64,000 nucleotides of DNA. Source: Rhodococcus sp. WMMA185 (GTDB lineage Bacteria; Actinomycetota; Actinomycetes; Mycobacteriales; Mycobacteriaceae). Location: positions 1,054,001-1,118,000 of the forward strand of contig NZ_CP017014.1 of NCBI RefSeq assembly GCF_001767395.1. Reading direction: 5' to 3'. Positions 8,466-16,873 of this stretch are shown here, one piece after another; positions within the stretch are counted from its first letter, which is position 1; every line of letters begins with the position of its first letter. Position numbers and translations under genes: made by a program. The notes beneath the pieces are model-generated. The model saw only the letters and a program-made list of their open reading frames with translations, was not told the DNA's origin and ran no database searches.

Positions 8466-9238
8466 TGACCGGGACAGCACTGGTATTGGTGGCACACGGA
8501 ACGCGCAGCCCACGGGGGGTGGAGATGATCGCCCGGCTCTCGGACGCCGTCTCCGCGTATGTGTGTCACACCCGGGTGGCCTTCGTGGACGTTCTCGGGC
8601 CGTCTCCTTCCGAGGTGCTGCGCGACATATCCTCTCCAGCCGTGGTGGTCCCGGCGTTCCTGGCCTCCGGCTATCACGTCCATACCGACGTTCCGCGGGA
8701 GGTCGCAGACAGCGGGCACCGAGCGGTGTCCGTGAGTCGGGCGCTCGGACCCGATCCGGTCCTCGCGGATGTCATGCTGCGTCGACTCGTCGAGGCGGGG
8801 TGGCAACCCGGCGACGCCATCGTGCTCGCCGCTGCCGGGTCGTCCGACCCGCGCGCACTGCGTGACGTGCGCCGCGCCGCGGCGATGCTGTCCGAACTCG
8901 CAAACTCGCGGGTCAGGATCGGGTATGTCGCCACAGGGCAACCGCGCGTTCCGGATGTCGTCGCCGAACTCCGTGCTCGAGGGGAGAAGCGGGTGTTCGT
9001 CGCCTCATATTTGTTGGCGCATGGGCTGTTTCATCAGCGTCTCGCCGATGCCGGCGCCGACGGAGTCGCGGAACCGCTCGGCGTGGACCCGGCGATCGTT
9101 TCCCTGGTGGCCGACCGCTTCCGCAACTGCCTCCCAGCGTCCGGCGGCGCTACGCAGGAACCCGTCGAGGTGCCGCGTGAGCGGCACGGTAGAGAATCCC
9201 CGGCCTTCAGGCCGGGGAGGACGTCAATCCAGTGCTGA
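8465..9238 (+). CDS. sirohydrochlorin ferrochelatase, CbiX/SirB family
   Basis: The product is 257 residues and starts at ATG 8465 inside the upstream stop (TAATG), so it is translationally coupled to the regulator. It carries two CbiX-like halves: VLVAHGTRSPRG with the metal-binding His near the N-terminus and FVASYLLAHGLFHQRL in the second half. It inserts iron into sirohydrochlorin to make the siroheme needed by NirB. It corresponds to Rv0259c next to Rv0260c. The last 15 or so codons (from about 9192) lie in a hairpin that looks like the right end of an IS200/IS605-family element, so the C-terminal tail is acquired and the original stop has been displaced. Confidence 0.9.
   Translation: MTGTALVLVAHGTRSPRGVEMIARLSDAVSAYVCHTRVAFVDVLGPSPSEVLRDISSPAVVVPAFLASGYHVHTDVPREVADSGHRAVSVSRALGPDPVLADVMLRRLVEAGWQPGDAIVLAAAGSSDPRALRDVRRAAAMLSELANSRVRIGYVATGQPRVPDVVAELRARGEKRVFVASYLLAHGLFHQRLADAGADGVAEPLGVDPAIVSLVADRFRNCLPASGGATQEPVEVPRERHGRESPAFRPGRTSIQC
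9194..9227 (+). mobile_element. IS200/IS605-type right-end scar (hairpin plus conserved 3' flank)
   Basis: GAAT is followed by CCCCGGCC-TTCA-GGCCGGGG, an 8-bp perfect stem with a tetraloop (9198-9217), and then AGGACGTCAA. This layout, including the AGGAYGTCAA flank, is the usual end of IS1341/IS605 elements and also the 3' terminus of TnpB guide RNAs. No tnpA or tnpB sequence precedes it: the upstream bases code for a normal chelatase. It is therefore an orphan end. It supplies the last codons and the stop of the chelatase and could also terminate transcription between the two convergent genes. Confidence 0.7.
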
Positions 9239-9258
9239 TTGGGCGTTCTGCGGACCCA

Positions 9259-11007
9259 TCAGCGCGGTAGCCACACCAGTTCGGCGAGTTCCCCGTCGGC
9301 TGCACCTGCGGGAACCAGCGCGAGTGCTTCGCGGCCGACGACCCCGGCCAGATGGGCGGTCCGGATGGCGGGGTCGGCGCGCCAGGCTCCGTCCGGTTCC
9401 GGAACGACCGGCAGGATGCGCACCGTGTCACTGCTGACCTCGGATGCGTTCGCGATTCGACCGAGCGGGATCGGGGTCGGACTGCGACCGGTCAAGGCAG
9501 CCACGATGGCCGGACCCGTTGTCAGAAGCGTCGCGACAGCGGCATACGGGTTTCCCGGCAGGCCGAGCACTACGCGCCCATCCGGTAGCAGGGCAGTCAG
9601 TTGGGAGCCGCCGGGCCTGCACTGCACTCTGCTCACCACCATCCGGGCCGCAGCCCGGTCGAGTGCCCCCCGCAATTGGTCGGCGGCGCCGCCACCGGTG
9701 GCACCCGCGATCACTATGAGGTCGGGCCGATGCACTTGACTGAGCAGTTCGTCGAAGCTGTCGGATGTGTCTCGCAGGTGGGTGTCGGCGATGGTACGGA
9801 TTCCGCACCATGAGAGGAATTGGGGGAGAACGGGACCGAGCGCGTCCCGGGTCTGTCCTGGGCGCAGTGGGCCGTCCCGTCGAATCTCGTCCCCGGTCAG
9901 CACAACGTGCGCACGCACGGGGCCCCGAACGGCCGCGAAGGTCGCTTCCGCGCTTGCGCCCACAGAGGAGAGTGCGGGCGTGACGGCCGTTCCCTTCGCG
10001 GCGAGACGATGCCCCACCGGCCAGTCCTCGCCGGGCCGCCGCACATCGTCCCGCATCGGGGTGCCCTCTCGGCGGCGTAGTTGTTTGCCGTCGGGAGTAT
10101 CTGTCCTGACCGCGAATTCGTCGCGGACGACGGTGGTTGCTCCGCTGGGTAGATGTGCACCCGTCGCGATTCGTGCGGCCTCACCCTCCTCGAGCTCGAG
10201 CTCCCCCGAGCCGCCTGCGTAGCGGATGTCGTCGCGTAGCAACCACGGTCCGTCGCCCGCGACCGCGTATCCGTCCATCGCGGACATCGAGATTCGGGGC
10301 AGCGACTCGGCCGCGACCAGTGGTTCGGCGAGCGTGGCGCCGAGTGATTCCCCGAGAGATGCGACACGCGGTGCAAGCGGGGGAACCATGTCGAGGATTG
10401 CGCGCCTGGCCTCGCCGATGGTGACCGGTGCCCCCGTGACGCCGCTGCGGGCTCGTTCGAGGTCTTCCGGGGTATCACAGTCGGTGATGCCGTCCAGGAT
10501 GACGGTTTCGAATTGGTCCGGCACGAGCGCCTTCATCGGCTGATTGACGGTGGAGCCGAGGGCGCGGATCCGGTCGTTCAACGCCGCGACCCGCCACGCC
10601 GACAGCAGGAACTGCAGTCGCCCCGTTTCGTCGACCGCGAAGACGGCTTCCGTGTCGTCCAGTGCGCCCCTGAGGGTCTCGACCACCGCGGGGCTCAGGA
10701 ATGGCAGATCCGAGGCGAGGAGAATCACCCGATCCGACGGTTCCGCGTCCAGCGCAGCGAGGCCGGCGGCCACGCCGGCTACCGGACCGGATCCCGGCGG
10801 ATTCTCCTGGGCCTGCAGGACGGGCGGGCCGACATCGCCGCGCGGAGGTCCGACCACGACGATGCGGTGACAACCGTTGACAGCGTCGAGCGCCGTGTCG
10901 AGCATCCGGCGTCCGCCCACGACAATTGCCGGCTTGTCCACGCCGCCCATCCGCGTTGCTCGTCCGCCGGCGAGGACGATCGCGTGGACGGGTATTGTCA
11001 ACTCCAT
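9259..11007 (-). CDS. MobA-MoeA fusion: molybdenum cofactor nucleotidyl/molybdotransferase
   Basis: The product is 582 residues from ATG 11007; the frame is open further upstream but those residues are not MobA-like. Residues 1-190 are a MobA-type NTP transferase (AIVLAGGRATRMGG, LLASDLPFLSP). The remaining 390 residues are MoeA (SAMDGYA, ARIATGAHLPSGATTVV, VVLTGDEI, VLGLPGNP). MoeA inserts molybdate into adenylated molybdopterin and MobA converts the cofactor to the MGD form used by nitrate reductase, so the fusion combines two late steps. The usual GGVSVGDYD loop of MoeA reads GATGGGAADQL here, a change in a substrate loop. The gene is convergent with the nitrite block. Confidence 0.9.
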   Translation of the reverse strand: MELTIPVHAIVLAGGRATRMGGVDKPAIVVGGRRMLDTALDAVNGCHRIVVVGPPRGDVGPPVLQAQENPPGSGPVAGVAAGLAALDAEPSDRVILLASDLPFLSPAVVETLRGALDDTEAVFAVDETGRLQFLLSAWRVAALNDRIRALGSTVNQPMKALVPDQFETVILDGITDCDTPEDLERARSGVTGAPVTIGEARRAILDMVPPLAPRVASLGESLGATLAEPLVAAESLPRISMSAMDGYAVAGDGPWLLRDDIRYAGGSGELELEEGEAARIATGAHLPSGATTVVRDEFAVRTDTPDGKQLRRREGTPMRDDVRRPGEDWPVGHRLAAKGTAVTPALSSVGASAEATFAAVRGPVRAHVVLTGDEIRRDGPLRPGQTRDALGPVLPQFLSWCGIRTIADTHLRDTSDSFDELLSQVHRPDLIVIAGATGGGAADQLRGALDRAAARMVVSRVQCRPGGSQLTALLPDGRVVLGLPGNPYAAVATLLTTGPAIVAALTGRSPTPIPLGRIANASEVSSDTVRILPVVPEPDGAWRADPAIRTAHLAGVVGREALALVPAGAADGELAELVWLPR

Positions 11008-11162
11008 TCTTTCATGCTGCCCCATGCCCGTGGTCGCTGTAGAGTGACTACGCACCGACGGCGGTCGGGGTTCGGTTGGCTGCGTGAAAAGCAACGGATC
11101 CTCCCCCCGGTGCTCTGGCATTGTCGAGTCCGTTGATCTGATAGTGGAATTGTGGGGGACGT

Positions 11163-12413
11163 ATGGCCTTATTGGTTCGTAGATCTTTTCGCTCCGCGGC
11201 ACTCGCCTCGGTATTCGCACTGGCTGTGACACTCGTCGGCGAGGCTACGTCAGGGGCGCAACCGCCTCTGGACCAAACGCCCAGTGCTGATGCGGGGTTC
11301 CTCACCCCCGATCCGGACCCCTTCTACGCGCCTCCGCCGAATATCGCCGACTACGCGCCAGGCCACGTCTTCGAGGTTCGCCGACTGCCGGACACTCCCT
11401 ACTTCCCCGGAAGCACGGTGTGGGAAATCGCGTTCCGTAGCACGGACTCGCAGGACAGGCCGATCGTCGCGAACACCACCTACGTACGCCCTCCGAACCA
11501 TGTGCCGGACGGCCCGGTGCTGTCCTACCAGCACATCATCAACGCGCTCGGTAGCAAGTGCAAGATCGCCAACACGCTGTACACCAGTGATCCGACTTCG
11601 AAGCTTCGCGAAGCTGTCGGTCTCAACGTTGCGCTCGCGCGCGGGTGGGCCGTGGCGTTGCCCGACCATCTGGGCCCGCGGATGGCGTACGGCGCCGCCA
11701 AGCTCGGTGGCCAGATCACTCTCGACGGTATCCGTGCCGTGCAGCAAGTTCCAGAGTTGCAGGCAACGAACAGCAAGTTCGGACTGGCCGGGTATTCCGG
11801 CGGCGGTATGGCAACGACGTGGGCAGCCGCGCTGGCGCCCACATACGCACCCGAACTCGACATCGTCGGCATCGCAGAGGGCGGAACCCCGATGAACCTG
11901 GTGAAGATGGGGGAGGGCCTGGGCGGCGATCCGCACCCCGCGTTCGGCCTTGCGATGGCCGCTGTGTTGGGGCTCGAGCGTGAGTACCCGGCTCGTGTCG
12001 ACGTCACCGGCCAACTCAACGACGAGGGTCTCCGGATGAAGCAGTTGCTAGGCGACAGCTGCAGTTACGAGATCATTGCCTTCGGAGCAGGCCGCAGCGC
12101 CGCGCAAGTGACCGACAATGAGAACTTCCTCGAGGACCCGGACCTGCGGAAGGTGATGGAGGAGAACAGCCTGGAACTGTACCCGGGAGTCCCCACCGTC
12201 CCCATCTTCAATTGGCACAGTCCCACCGACAACCTCGTTCCCGTCGACTCGATCGACGCAACGTTGCGTCGCTACTGCGACGCGGGCACACCGGTTCAGA
12301 CGCTGCTCACCCCGGCGCCGGACCACCTGACACCGGCGGCGCTCGGGCTGCCGCAGGCATTGGACTGGCTAGACGCCCGATTCCGCGGCGAACCCGCGCC
12401 CAGCACGTGCTGA
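11163..12413 (+). CDS. secreted lipase/esterase of the secretory lipase family
   Basis: The product is 416 residues. A signal peptide covers residues 1 to about 33 (basic MALLVRRSFR, a hydrophobic core, then SGA-QP). The mature part is an alpha/beta hydrolase of the secretory lipase (PF03583-like) group: nucleophile elbow GYSGG, acid in HSPTDNLVP and His in APDHLTPAAL near the C-terminus. Cys residues occur in pairs as expected for an exported protein. It hydrolyses esters, probably lipids, outside the cytoplasm. The start ATG follows GGGGGAC. It ends the segment that interrupts the M. tuberculosis-like order. Confidence 0.88.
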   Translation: MALLVRRSFRSAALASVFALAVTLVGEATSGAQPPLDQTPSADAGFLTPDPDPFYAPPPNIADYAPGHVFEVRRLPDTPYFPGSTVWEIAFRSTDSQDRPIVANTTYVRPPNHVPDGPVLSYQHIINALGSKCKIANTLYTSDPTSKLREAVGLNVALARGWAVALPDHLGPRMAYGAAKLGGQITLDGIRAVQQVPELQATNSKFGLAGYSGGGMATTWAAALAPTYAPELDIVGIAEGGTPMNLVKMGEGLGGDPHPAFGLAMAAVLGLEREYPARVDVTGQLNDEGLRMKQLLGDSCSYEIIAFGAGRSAAQVTDNENFLEDPDLRKVMEENSLELYPGVPTVPIFNWHSPTDNLVPVDSIDATLRRYCDAGTPVQTLLTPAPDHLTPAALGLPQALDWLDARFRGEPAPSTC

Positions 12414-12423
12414 GCGCGGGTGC

Positions 12424-12729
12424 TCACCCGTAGTCGAATCGATGCCGTGCCGCCGCGAGATCCACGCGGCCTTCCCTGATCGGGACTCCCTCGACTTCGA
12501 GCCTGGCGATCTGACGACGTGCGAGGTGCGCAGGCGGACGGCCCGATGCGTTCAACACGCGGTGCCACGGGAGGTCGGCGGAGTCCGTCCGCATGATCCA
12601 GCCGACGGTACGGGGGCTCGACAGCCCGGCAGTCGCAGCGATGTCGCCGTAGGTGACCACCCGACCGGAGGGGATCGACGCGACGAGTGCGCGCACGCGT
12701 TCGACCTGTTCCTCAGTCGTCTGGGCCAT
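12424..12729 (-). CDS. alkyltransferase-like (ATL) DNA-binding protein, MGMT family
   Basis: The product is 101 residues starting MAQTTEEQVERVRALV. It has the MGMT winged-helix DNA-binding domain (GRVVTYGDIAATAGL, RTVGWIMR). In place of the alkyl-acceptor Cys of the PCHR motif it has Trp: PWHRVLNASG. It cannot therefore repair alkyl-guanine itself; ATL proteins bind O6-alkylguanine and flag it for nucleotide excision repair. Its ATG overlaps the TGA of the upstream hydrolase gene, so the two are cotranscribed. It corresponds to Rv3204. The next gene region on the other side holds helicase-nucleases for DNA repair. Confidence 0.9.
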   Translation of the reverse strand: MAQTTEEQVERVRALVASIPSGRVVTYGDIAATAGLSSPRTVGWIMRTDSADLPWHRVLNASGRPPAHLARRQIARLEVEGVPIREGRVDLAAARHRFDYG

Positions 12730-13514
12730 CAGAGCAGTTTGCGTATGATTGCCGCCACATCGTCCGGCCTGGCCTGCGCGACCATGTGATCGCATTCGAT
12801 GTCGACAGCGGTCAGATTTTCGCCGAGATGCTCAGTGAGGGCACGGCGAAAGGCAGGAGTGACGTACGGGGGTTGCACCTTCGACGCCTGTACCAGAACG
12901 GTGGGTAGGTCCTCGGGCGGTAGGACGGGGTCACGCGCGAGTTCGCCCCACGCGCTGACGACGGCGGGAGTGGACAGCCGCCAGTTGACCCTTCCGTTAT
13001 CCAGGGGAACGAGGTGTTCGGCGATCTCGATCTCGAGCGCGTCGCGTGGTACTTCACCCCATGCCCCGTCGAGCTTCTCTGAGCGGGCCTCGTCGACGTC
13101 GGTGTAGTCGGGGGAGGAGATGGTGAGGTCCGCAACAGTCCGCATCAGTTCGGGATCGAGTCCGATCGCCGGATCGAGCAGGACGAGACCGGTGATCCGG
13201 TCAGGCACGGCGCGGGCCAGGTGCAGCCCCAGTGCGCCGCCGAAGGAATGCCCGACCACCAGAACCGGTCCGTGCGCGTGCGCGTCGAGCGTATCGATCA
13301 GGCTCGAAACATGAGCCTCGAGGTTCCACGGCGGCGCCCAGGTGGACAGGCCGTGACCTCGTAGGTCGGGGGAGATCCACCGAGCGTCGGGCAATTGGCC
13401 GTCGGCAATCGCCTCCCACCGCCTGCCGTGACCGGTGAGACCGTGCAGGGCAAGGATCTCCGGGCCGTCCTGGGCACCGAACAGATGCGTATGCAGTGCT
13501 GACACGTGACCCAT
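12729..13514 (-). CDS. alpha/beta hydrolase, LipV-like
   Basis: The product is 261 residues with alpha/beta hydrolase features: HG in LALHGLTGHGRRW, an acid region DLRGHGLS, the nucleophile elbow GHSFGG, an Asp region with VLVQASKV and a C-terminal His in ECDHMVAQARP. It has no signal peptide, so it is cytosolic. It corresponds to the gene called lipV (Rv3203), described as an esterase. It overlaps the ATL gene by one base and is divergent from adnA, whose start is about 40 bases away. The substrate is unknown. Confidence 0.85.
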   Translation of the reverse strand: MGHVSALHTHLFGAQDGPEILALHGLTGHGRRWEAIADGQLPDARWISPDLRGHGLSTWAPPWNLEAHVSSLIDTLDAHAHGPVLVVGHSFGGALGLHLARAVPDRITGLVLLDPAIGLDPELMRTVADLTISSPDYTDVDEARSEKLDGAWGEVPRDALEIEIAEHLVPLDNGRVNWRLSTPAVVSAWGELARDPVLPPEDLPTVLVQASKVQPPYVTPAFRRALTEHLGENLTAVDIECDHMVAQARPDDVAAIIRKLL

Positions 13515-13552
13515 GATGCCGGATGTCGGAAGGTTCTGGTGGAATGCCCTGC

Positions 13553-16500
13553 ATGACGAAACCGGCGGCGCGCACCTCGCCCACTAAAACAGCGCGCCCG
13601 ACGTCGACTCCTCATGCCAGGCTGGTATATCGCCGCGCCCCCGGTCCGCCGGCACGGACCTGGGACGAGTCCACGCAACACATCTTCACCGCACCGCCGT
13701 GGGACCCGGGCTGGAGTCCCTGGCAGGTCCTCGGCGGTCCGGGCACAGGCAAGACGTCGCTACTCGTCGACCTCGCGGTCGATCGGATCGCCGGTGGGGC
13801 AGACCCCGAGTCCGTGCTGGTGTTGACGCAGTCGCGAAGAGCGGCCGAACAGGTGCGCGAGCAGGTTACGTCCGCGCTCATCGGCCACGACGAACAGCAC
13901 GGGCCACGGGCGACGCGGGAACCGCTCGTGCGAACCGTCCACTCGTATGCCTTCGCCGTACTGCGACTGCAGGCGGCGGCTCACGGGAACCCGCCCCCGC
14001 GGCTCATCACCGGCGCCGAGCAGGACGCCGTGTTGCGTGAGATGCTGCACGGCGATATTGCGGACGGCGGACAGATGTGGCCCGAGAGATTACGTCCCGC
14101 ATTGGCGTTGGGTGGGTTCGCCAATGAACTCCGCGACATGATGCTGCGTTCGAGCGAGCGTGGGCTCGGCCCGGAAGACCTGATCAGGCTGGGCCGTCGG
14201 CACGAGCGGCCGGAATGGGTTGCGGCGGGAAAGTTTGCCGCCCGATACGAGCACGGCATGCTGCTGCGCGGCGCGGTCGGCATGGAGGCGCCTGAGGCCA
14301 CGGCGCCTGCCCTCGATGCCGCCGAACTCGTCGGGGCTGCTCTGACCGCGTTCGCCACCGACCCCGACCTGTTGCACAGGGAAAGGACGCGCGTACGGCA
14401 CCTGCTCGTCGACGACGCTCAGCATCTCGATCCTCAGGCCGCCGAACTGGTCCGACTGATCGGCACCGGTACTCACACGACCGTTGTGGCAGGCGACCCG
14501 GACCAGTCGATCTACGGATTTCGTGGCGCAGACCCGTCGTTCCTCGCGGATCTGGCGGACAAGGCGGATCCGCGCCAGGTGGTGCTGCCGGAGAACTTCC
14601 GTAGTTCGGCGGATGTCGCGGCGACGGCGGCGCGGATCAACTCTCGGCTTCCGGGCCATCTGCCGCACCGGACCTGGGCCCCCTCCCGCGACGGCGGAAG
14701 AACGTCCGTCCGTGTCCTGGGCAGTGTCGCGAAGGAAGCCGCGCTGATCGCCGACACCTTGCGTCGCGCGCATCTTCTCGACGGTGTGCCGTGGTCGGAG
14801 ATGGCGGTAATCGTACGTTCGGTACCGCGTGCGCTGGCCCCGCTGCGGCGCGCACTCCTCGGCGCAGGAGTTCCCGTCACAACCGCGGCGTCCGAGTTGC
14901 CGTTGGCCAGCCAGCACGGGGTGTCGGGGCTGATGCTCGTGTTGCGCGCCCTGTCGGGACGAGAATTTACGGGCGAAGACGCACTCGCTCTGCTCGCCGG
15001 GCCGATCGGCGGTGCAGAACCCGTGGCGCTCAGGCGTCTTCGTCGGGGTTTGCGACGGGCGGAACTGGCGGCCGGCGGTACCCGCGATTCTGCGGAACTG
15101 CTCCGGCTCGTGGTGGTCGGCGAGACCGACAGCACCCGCAGAGTTACCGCCAAATTGACCGATGTCGAGGCTGCGCCCCTGAACCGGGTGCTGTCCGTGC
15201 TGCGCAAGGCGAAAGTGCCGTTGGACCGTGGCCGCGGAATCGAGGAGGTTCTGTGGGCGGCGTGGCGGGCGACCGGCCTCGAACGCCGTTGGTCGGCGGC
15301 CTCGGCCAGGGGCGGCCCGATCGGCGCGCAGGCCGATCGGGATCTCGACGCGGTCGTGGCGCTCTTCGATGCCGCGGCAGCATACGTGGATCGTCTCCCG
15401 CGTGCGCAACTCTCGGGGTTTGTCGACTACCTCAGCGGGCAGGCGATTCCGAACAGTGTGCGTAGCGCTTCCGCTGTCCCCGCCGAGGCGGTGTCGATAC
15501 TGAGTGCCCACTCGGCGGCTGGTCGTGAGTGGGACGTGGTCGCCGTGGCGGGAGTGCAGGAAGGGCTGTGGCCGAACATGAGAGGACGGGGAAGCCTGCT
15601 TGGCACGGAGGCCCTGATCGACCTCACCAGCGGGGTGTCCGACGGAAGTGCGGCCTCCGCGGACCGCATGTCGCGAACGGCGCCGCTTCTGGCCGAGGAA
15701 CGCAGGCTGTTCCTCGTTGCGTGTAGCCGGGCCAGGCAGTCCCTGCTGGTCACGTCCGTCGACACCGCAAGTGGGGACGCCGATCTCGTCCCTTCCCGTT
15801 TTGTCGACGAACTGCTCACCGGGGACGAGGACCCGGAGGTGGAGGAGGAGCAGTTCGACACCGATGGCCCGGCCGTCCGAGTCCTCGCTCTGCCTGCGCT
15901 CGTCGCCGAGTTGCGCGGTGTGGTCTGCGATCCTCTTCTCGCGGAGTCCGATCCCGCTCGTCAACGGCGCGCGGCACGTCAGCTCGCTCGACTCGCCGAG
16001 GCCGGAGTCCGGGGCGCACATCCCGATCAGTGGTACGGCACGGCCGAGCCGAGCAGCAGCGCCGCGTTGTGGGACGAGGTGGACGGGCCCGTCTCCCTAT
16101 CGCCGTCCACCGTCGACCTGCTCAACACCTGTCCGCTGAGGTGGCTGCTCGAACGACACGGAGGCACCGACGGCGACAACACCCACGCCGTGGCTGGAAC
16201 GCTGGTGCATACGCTCGTGCAGGCTCTCGCCGGACGCATTCCGGTCGACCAGGTTGATCAAGCGCTCGAGAATGCTTGGGATTCTATCGATCTGGGGTCT
16301 CAGTGGTACTCGCGGCGCGAACTCGACCGCACCCGGAACATGCTCGCCACGTTCACGGCGTGGCTCGGAAGAACGCGACCCGAACTCACCGAGATCGGCG
16401 TCGAGGTCGAGGTGGACGGCCCCCTGGAACCGCGCGAAGAAGGGGCCCCGAAGGTTCGGCTTCGTGGGCGCATCGACCGGCTCGAGCGCGACGCAGAGGG

Positions 16501-16873
16501 CAGACCCGTGATCGTCGACGTCAAGACCGCGCGCTCGCCTGTGACCAAGGAGGCGGCCCAACAACATGCTCAATTGGCGACGTACCAGGTGGCGTCGGCC
16601 ATGGGTGCCATCAAGGGGGAGCCGAGGTCGAAACCGGGCGGTGCGCGCCTGATCTTCGTGGCCAAACCGAGCAAGAAGGAGGGTGCCAGCCAGCGGGTGC
16701 AGGCGCCGCTGACGGACGAGGATCTCGAGATGTGGCTCGACGTCATCCATGCGGCCGCAGCAGCCACCAAAGGGCCGCAGTTCCTCGCCAGGGTCAACGA
16801 CGGCTGCCGGCACTGTCCGGTGCGGGCGAGTTGTCCGGCGCACGACGAGGGAAGGCAAGTGACGTCGGAATGA
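13553..16873 (+). CDS. adnA: AdnA subunit of the AdnAB helicase-nuclease
   Basis: The product is about 1106 residues from ATG 13553 (ATG 13544 and GTG 13523 are alternatives). The N-terminal two thirds is a UvrD-like motor: Walker A GGPGTGKTS, motif III DPDQSIYGFRGAD, and a Walker B region LLVDDAQHLDP where DDAQ replaces the usual DExx. The C-terminal nuclease has the RecB-type DVKTARSP catalytic strand and Cys residues (NTCPLRW, then CRHCPVRASC) that hold a 4Fe-4S cluster. AdnAB resects double-strand breaks in actinobacteria in place of RecBCD or AddAB. Its TGA overlaps the AdnB ATG (ATGA), consistent with stoichiometric synthesis. It corresponds to Rv3202c. Confidence 0.95.
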   Translation: MTKPAARTSPTKTARPTSTPHARLVYRRAPGPPARTWDESTQHIFTAPPWDPGWSPWQVLGGPGTGKTSLLVDLAVDRIAGGADPESVLVLTQSRRAAEQVREQVTSALIGHDEQHGPRATREPLVRTVHSYAFAVLRLQAAAHGNPPPRLITGAEQDAVLREMLHGDIADGGQMWPERLRPALALGGFANELRDMMLRSSERGLGPEDLIRLGRRHERPEWVAAGKFAARYEHGMLLRGAVGMEAPEATAPALDAAELVGAALTAFATDPDLLHRERTRVRHLLVDDAQHLDPQAAELVRLIGTGTHTTVVAGDPDQSIYGFRGADPSFLADLADKADPRQVVLPENFRSSADVAATAARINSRLPGHLPHRTWAPSRDGGRTSVRVLGSVAKEAALIADTLRRAHLLDGVPWSEMAVIVRSVPRALAPLRRALLGAGVPVTTAASELPLASQHGVSGLMLVLRALSGREFTGEDALALLAGPIGGAEPVALRRLRRGLRRAELAAGGTRDSAELLRLVVVGETDSTRRVTAKLTDVEAAPLNRVLSVLRKAKVPLDRGRGIEEVLWAAWRATGLERRWSAASARGGPIGAQADRDLDAVVALFDAAAAYVDRLPRAQLSGFVDYLSGQAIPNSVRSASAVPAEAVSILSAHSAAGREWDVVAVAGVQEGLWPNMRGRGSLLGTEALIDLTSGVSDGSAASADRMSRTAPLLAEERRLFLVACSRARQSLLVTSVDTASGDADLVPSRFVDELLTGDEDPEVEEEQFDTDGPAVRVLALPALVAELRGVVCDPLLAESDPARQRRAARQLARLAEAGVRGAHPDQWYGTAEPSSSAALWDEVDGPVSLSPSTVDLLNTCPLRWLLERHGGTDGDNTHAVAGTLVHTLVQALAGRIPVDQVDQALENAWDSIDLGSQWYSRRELDRTRNMLATFTAWLGRTRPELTEIGVEVEVDGPLEPREEGAPKVRLRGRIDRLERDAEGRPVIVDVKTARSPVTKEAAQQHAQLATYQVASAMGAIKGEPRSKPGGARLIFVAKPSKKEGASQRVQAPLTDEDLEMWLDVIHAAAAATKGPQFLARVNDGCRHCPVRASCPAHDEGRQVTSE

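Noticed and set aside
14090-16021. Long minus-strand ORF of 643 codons under adnA
   Set aside because: Antisense open frame due to high GC; contains no domain, whereas the plus strand has all helicase motifs.
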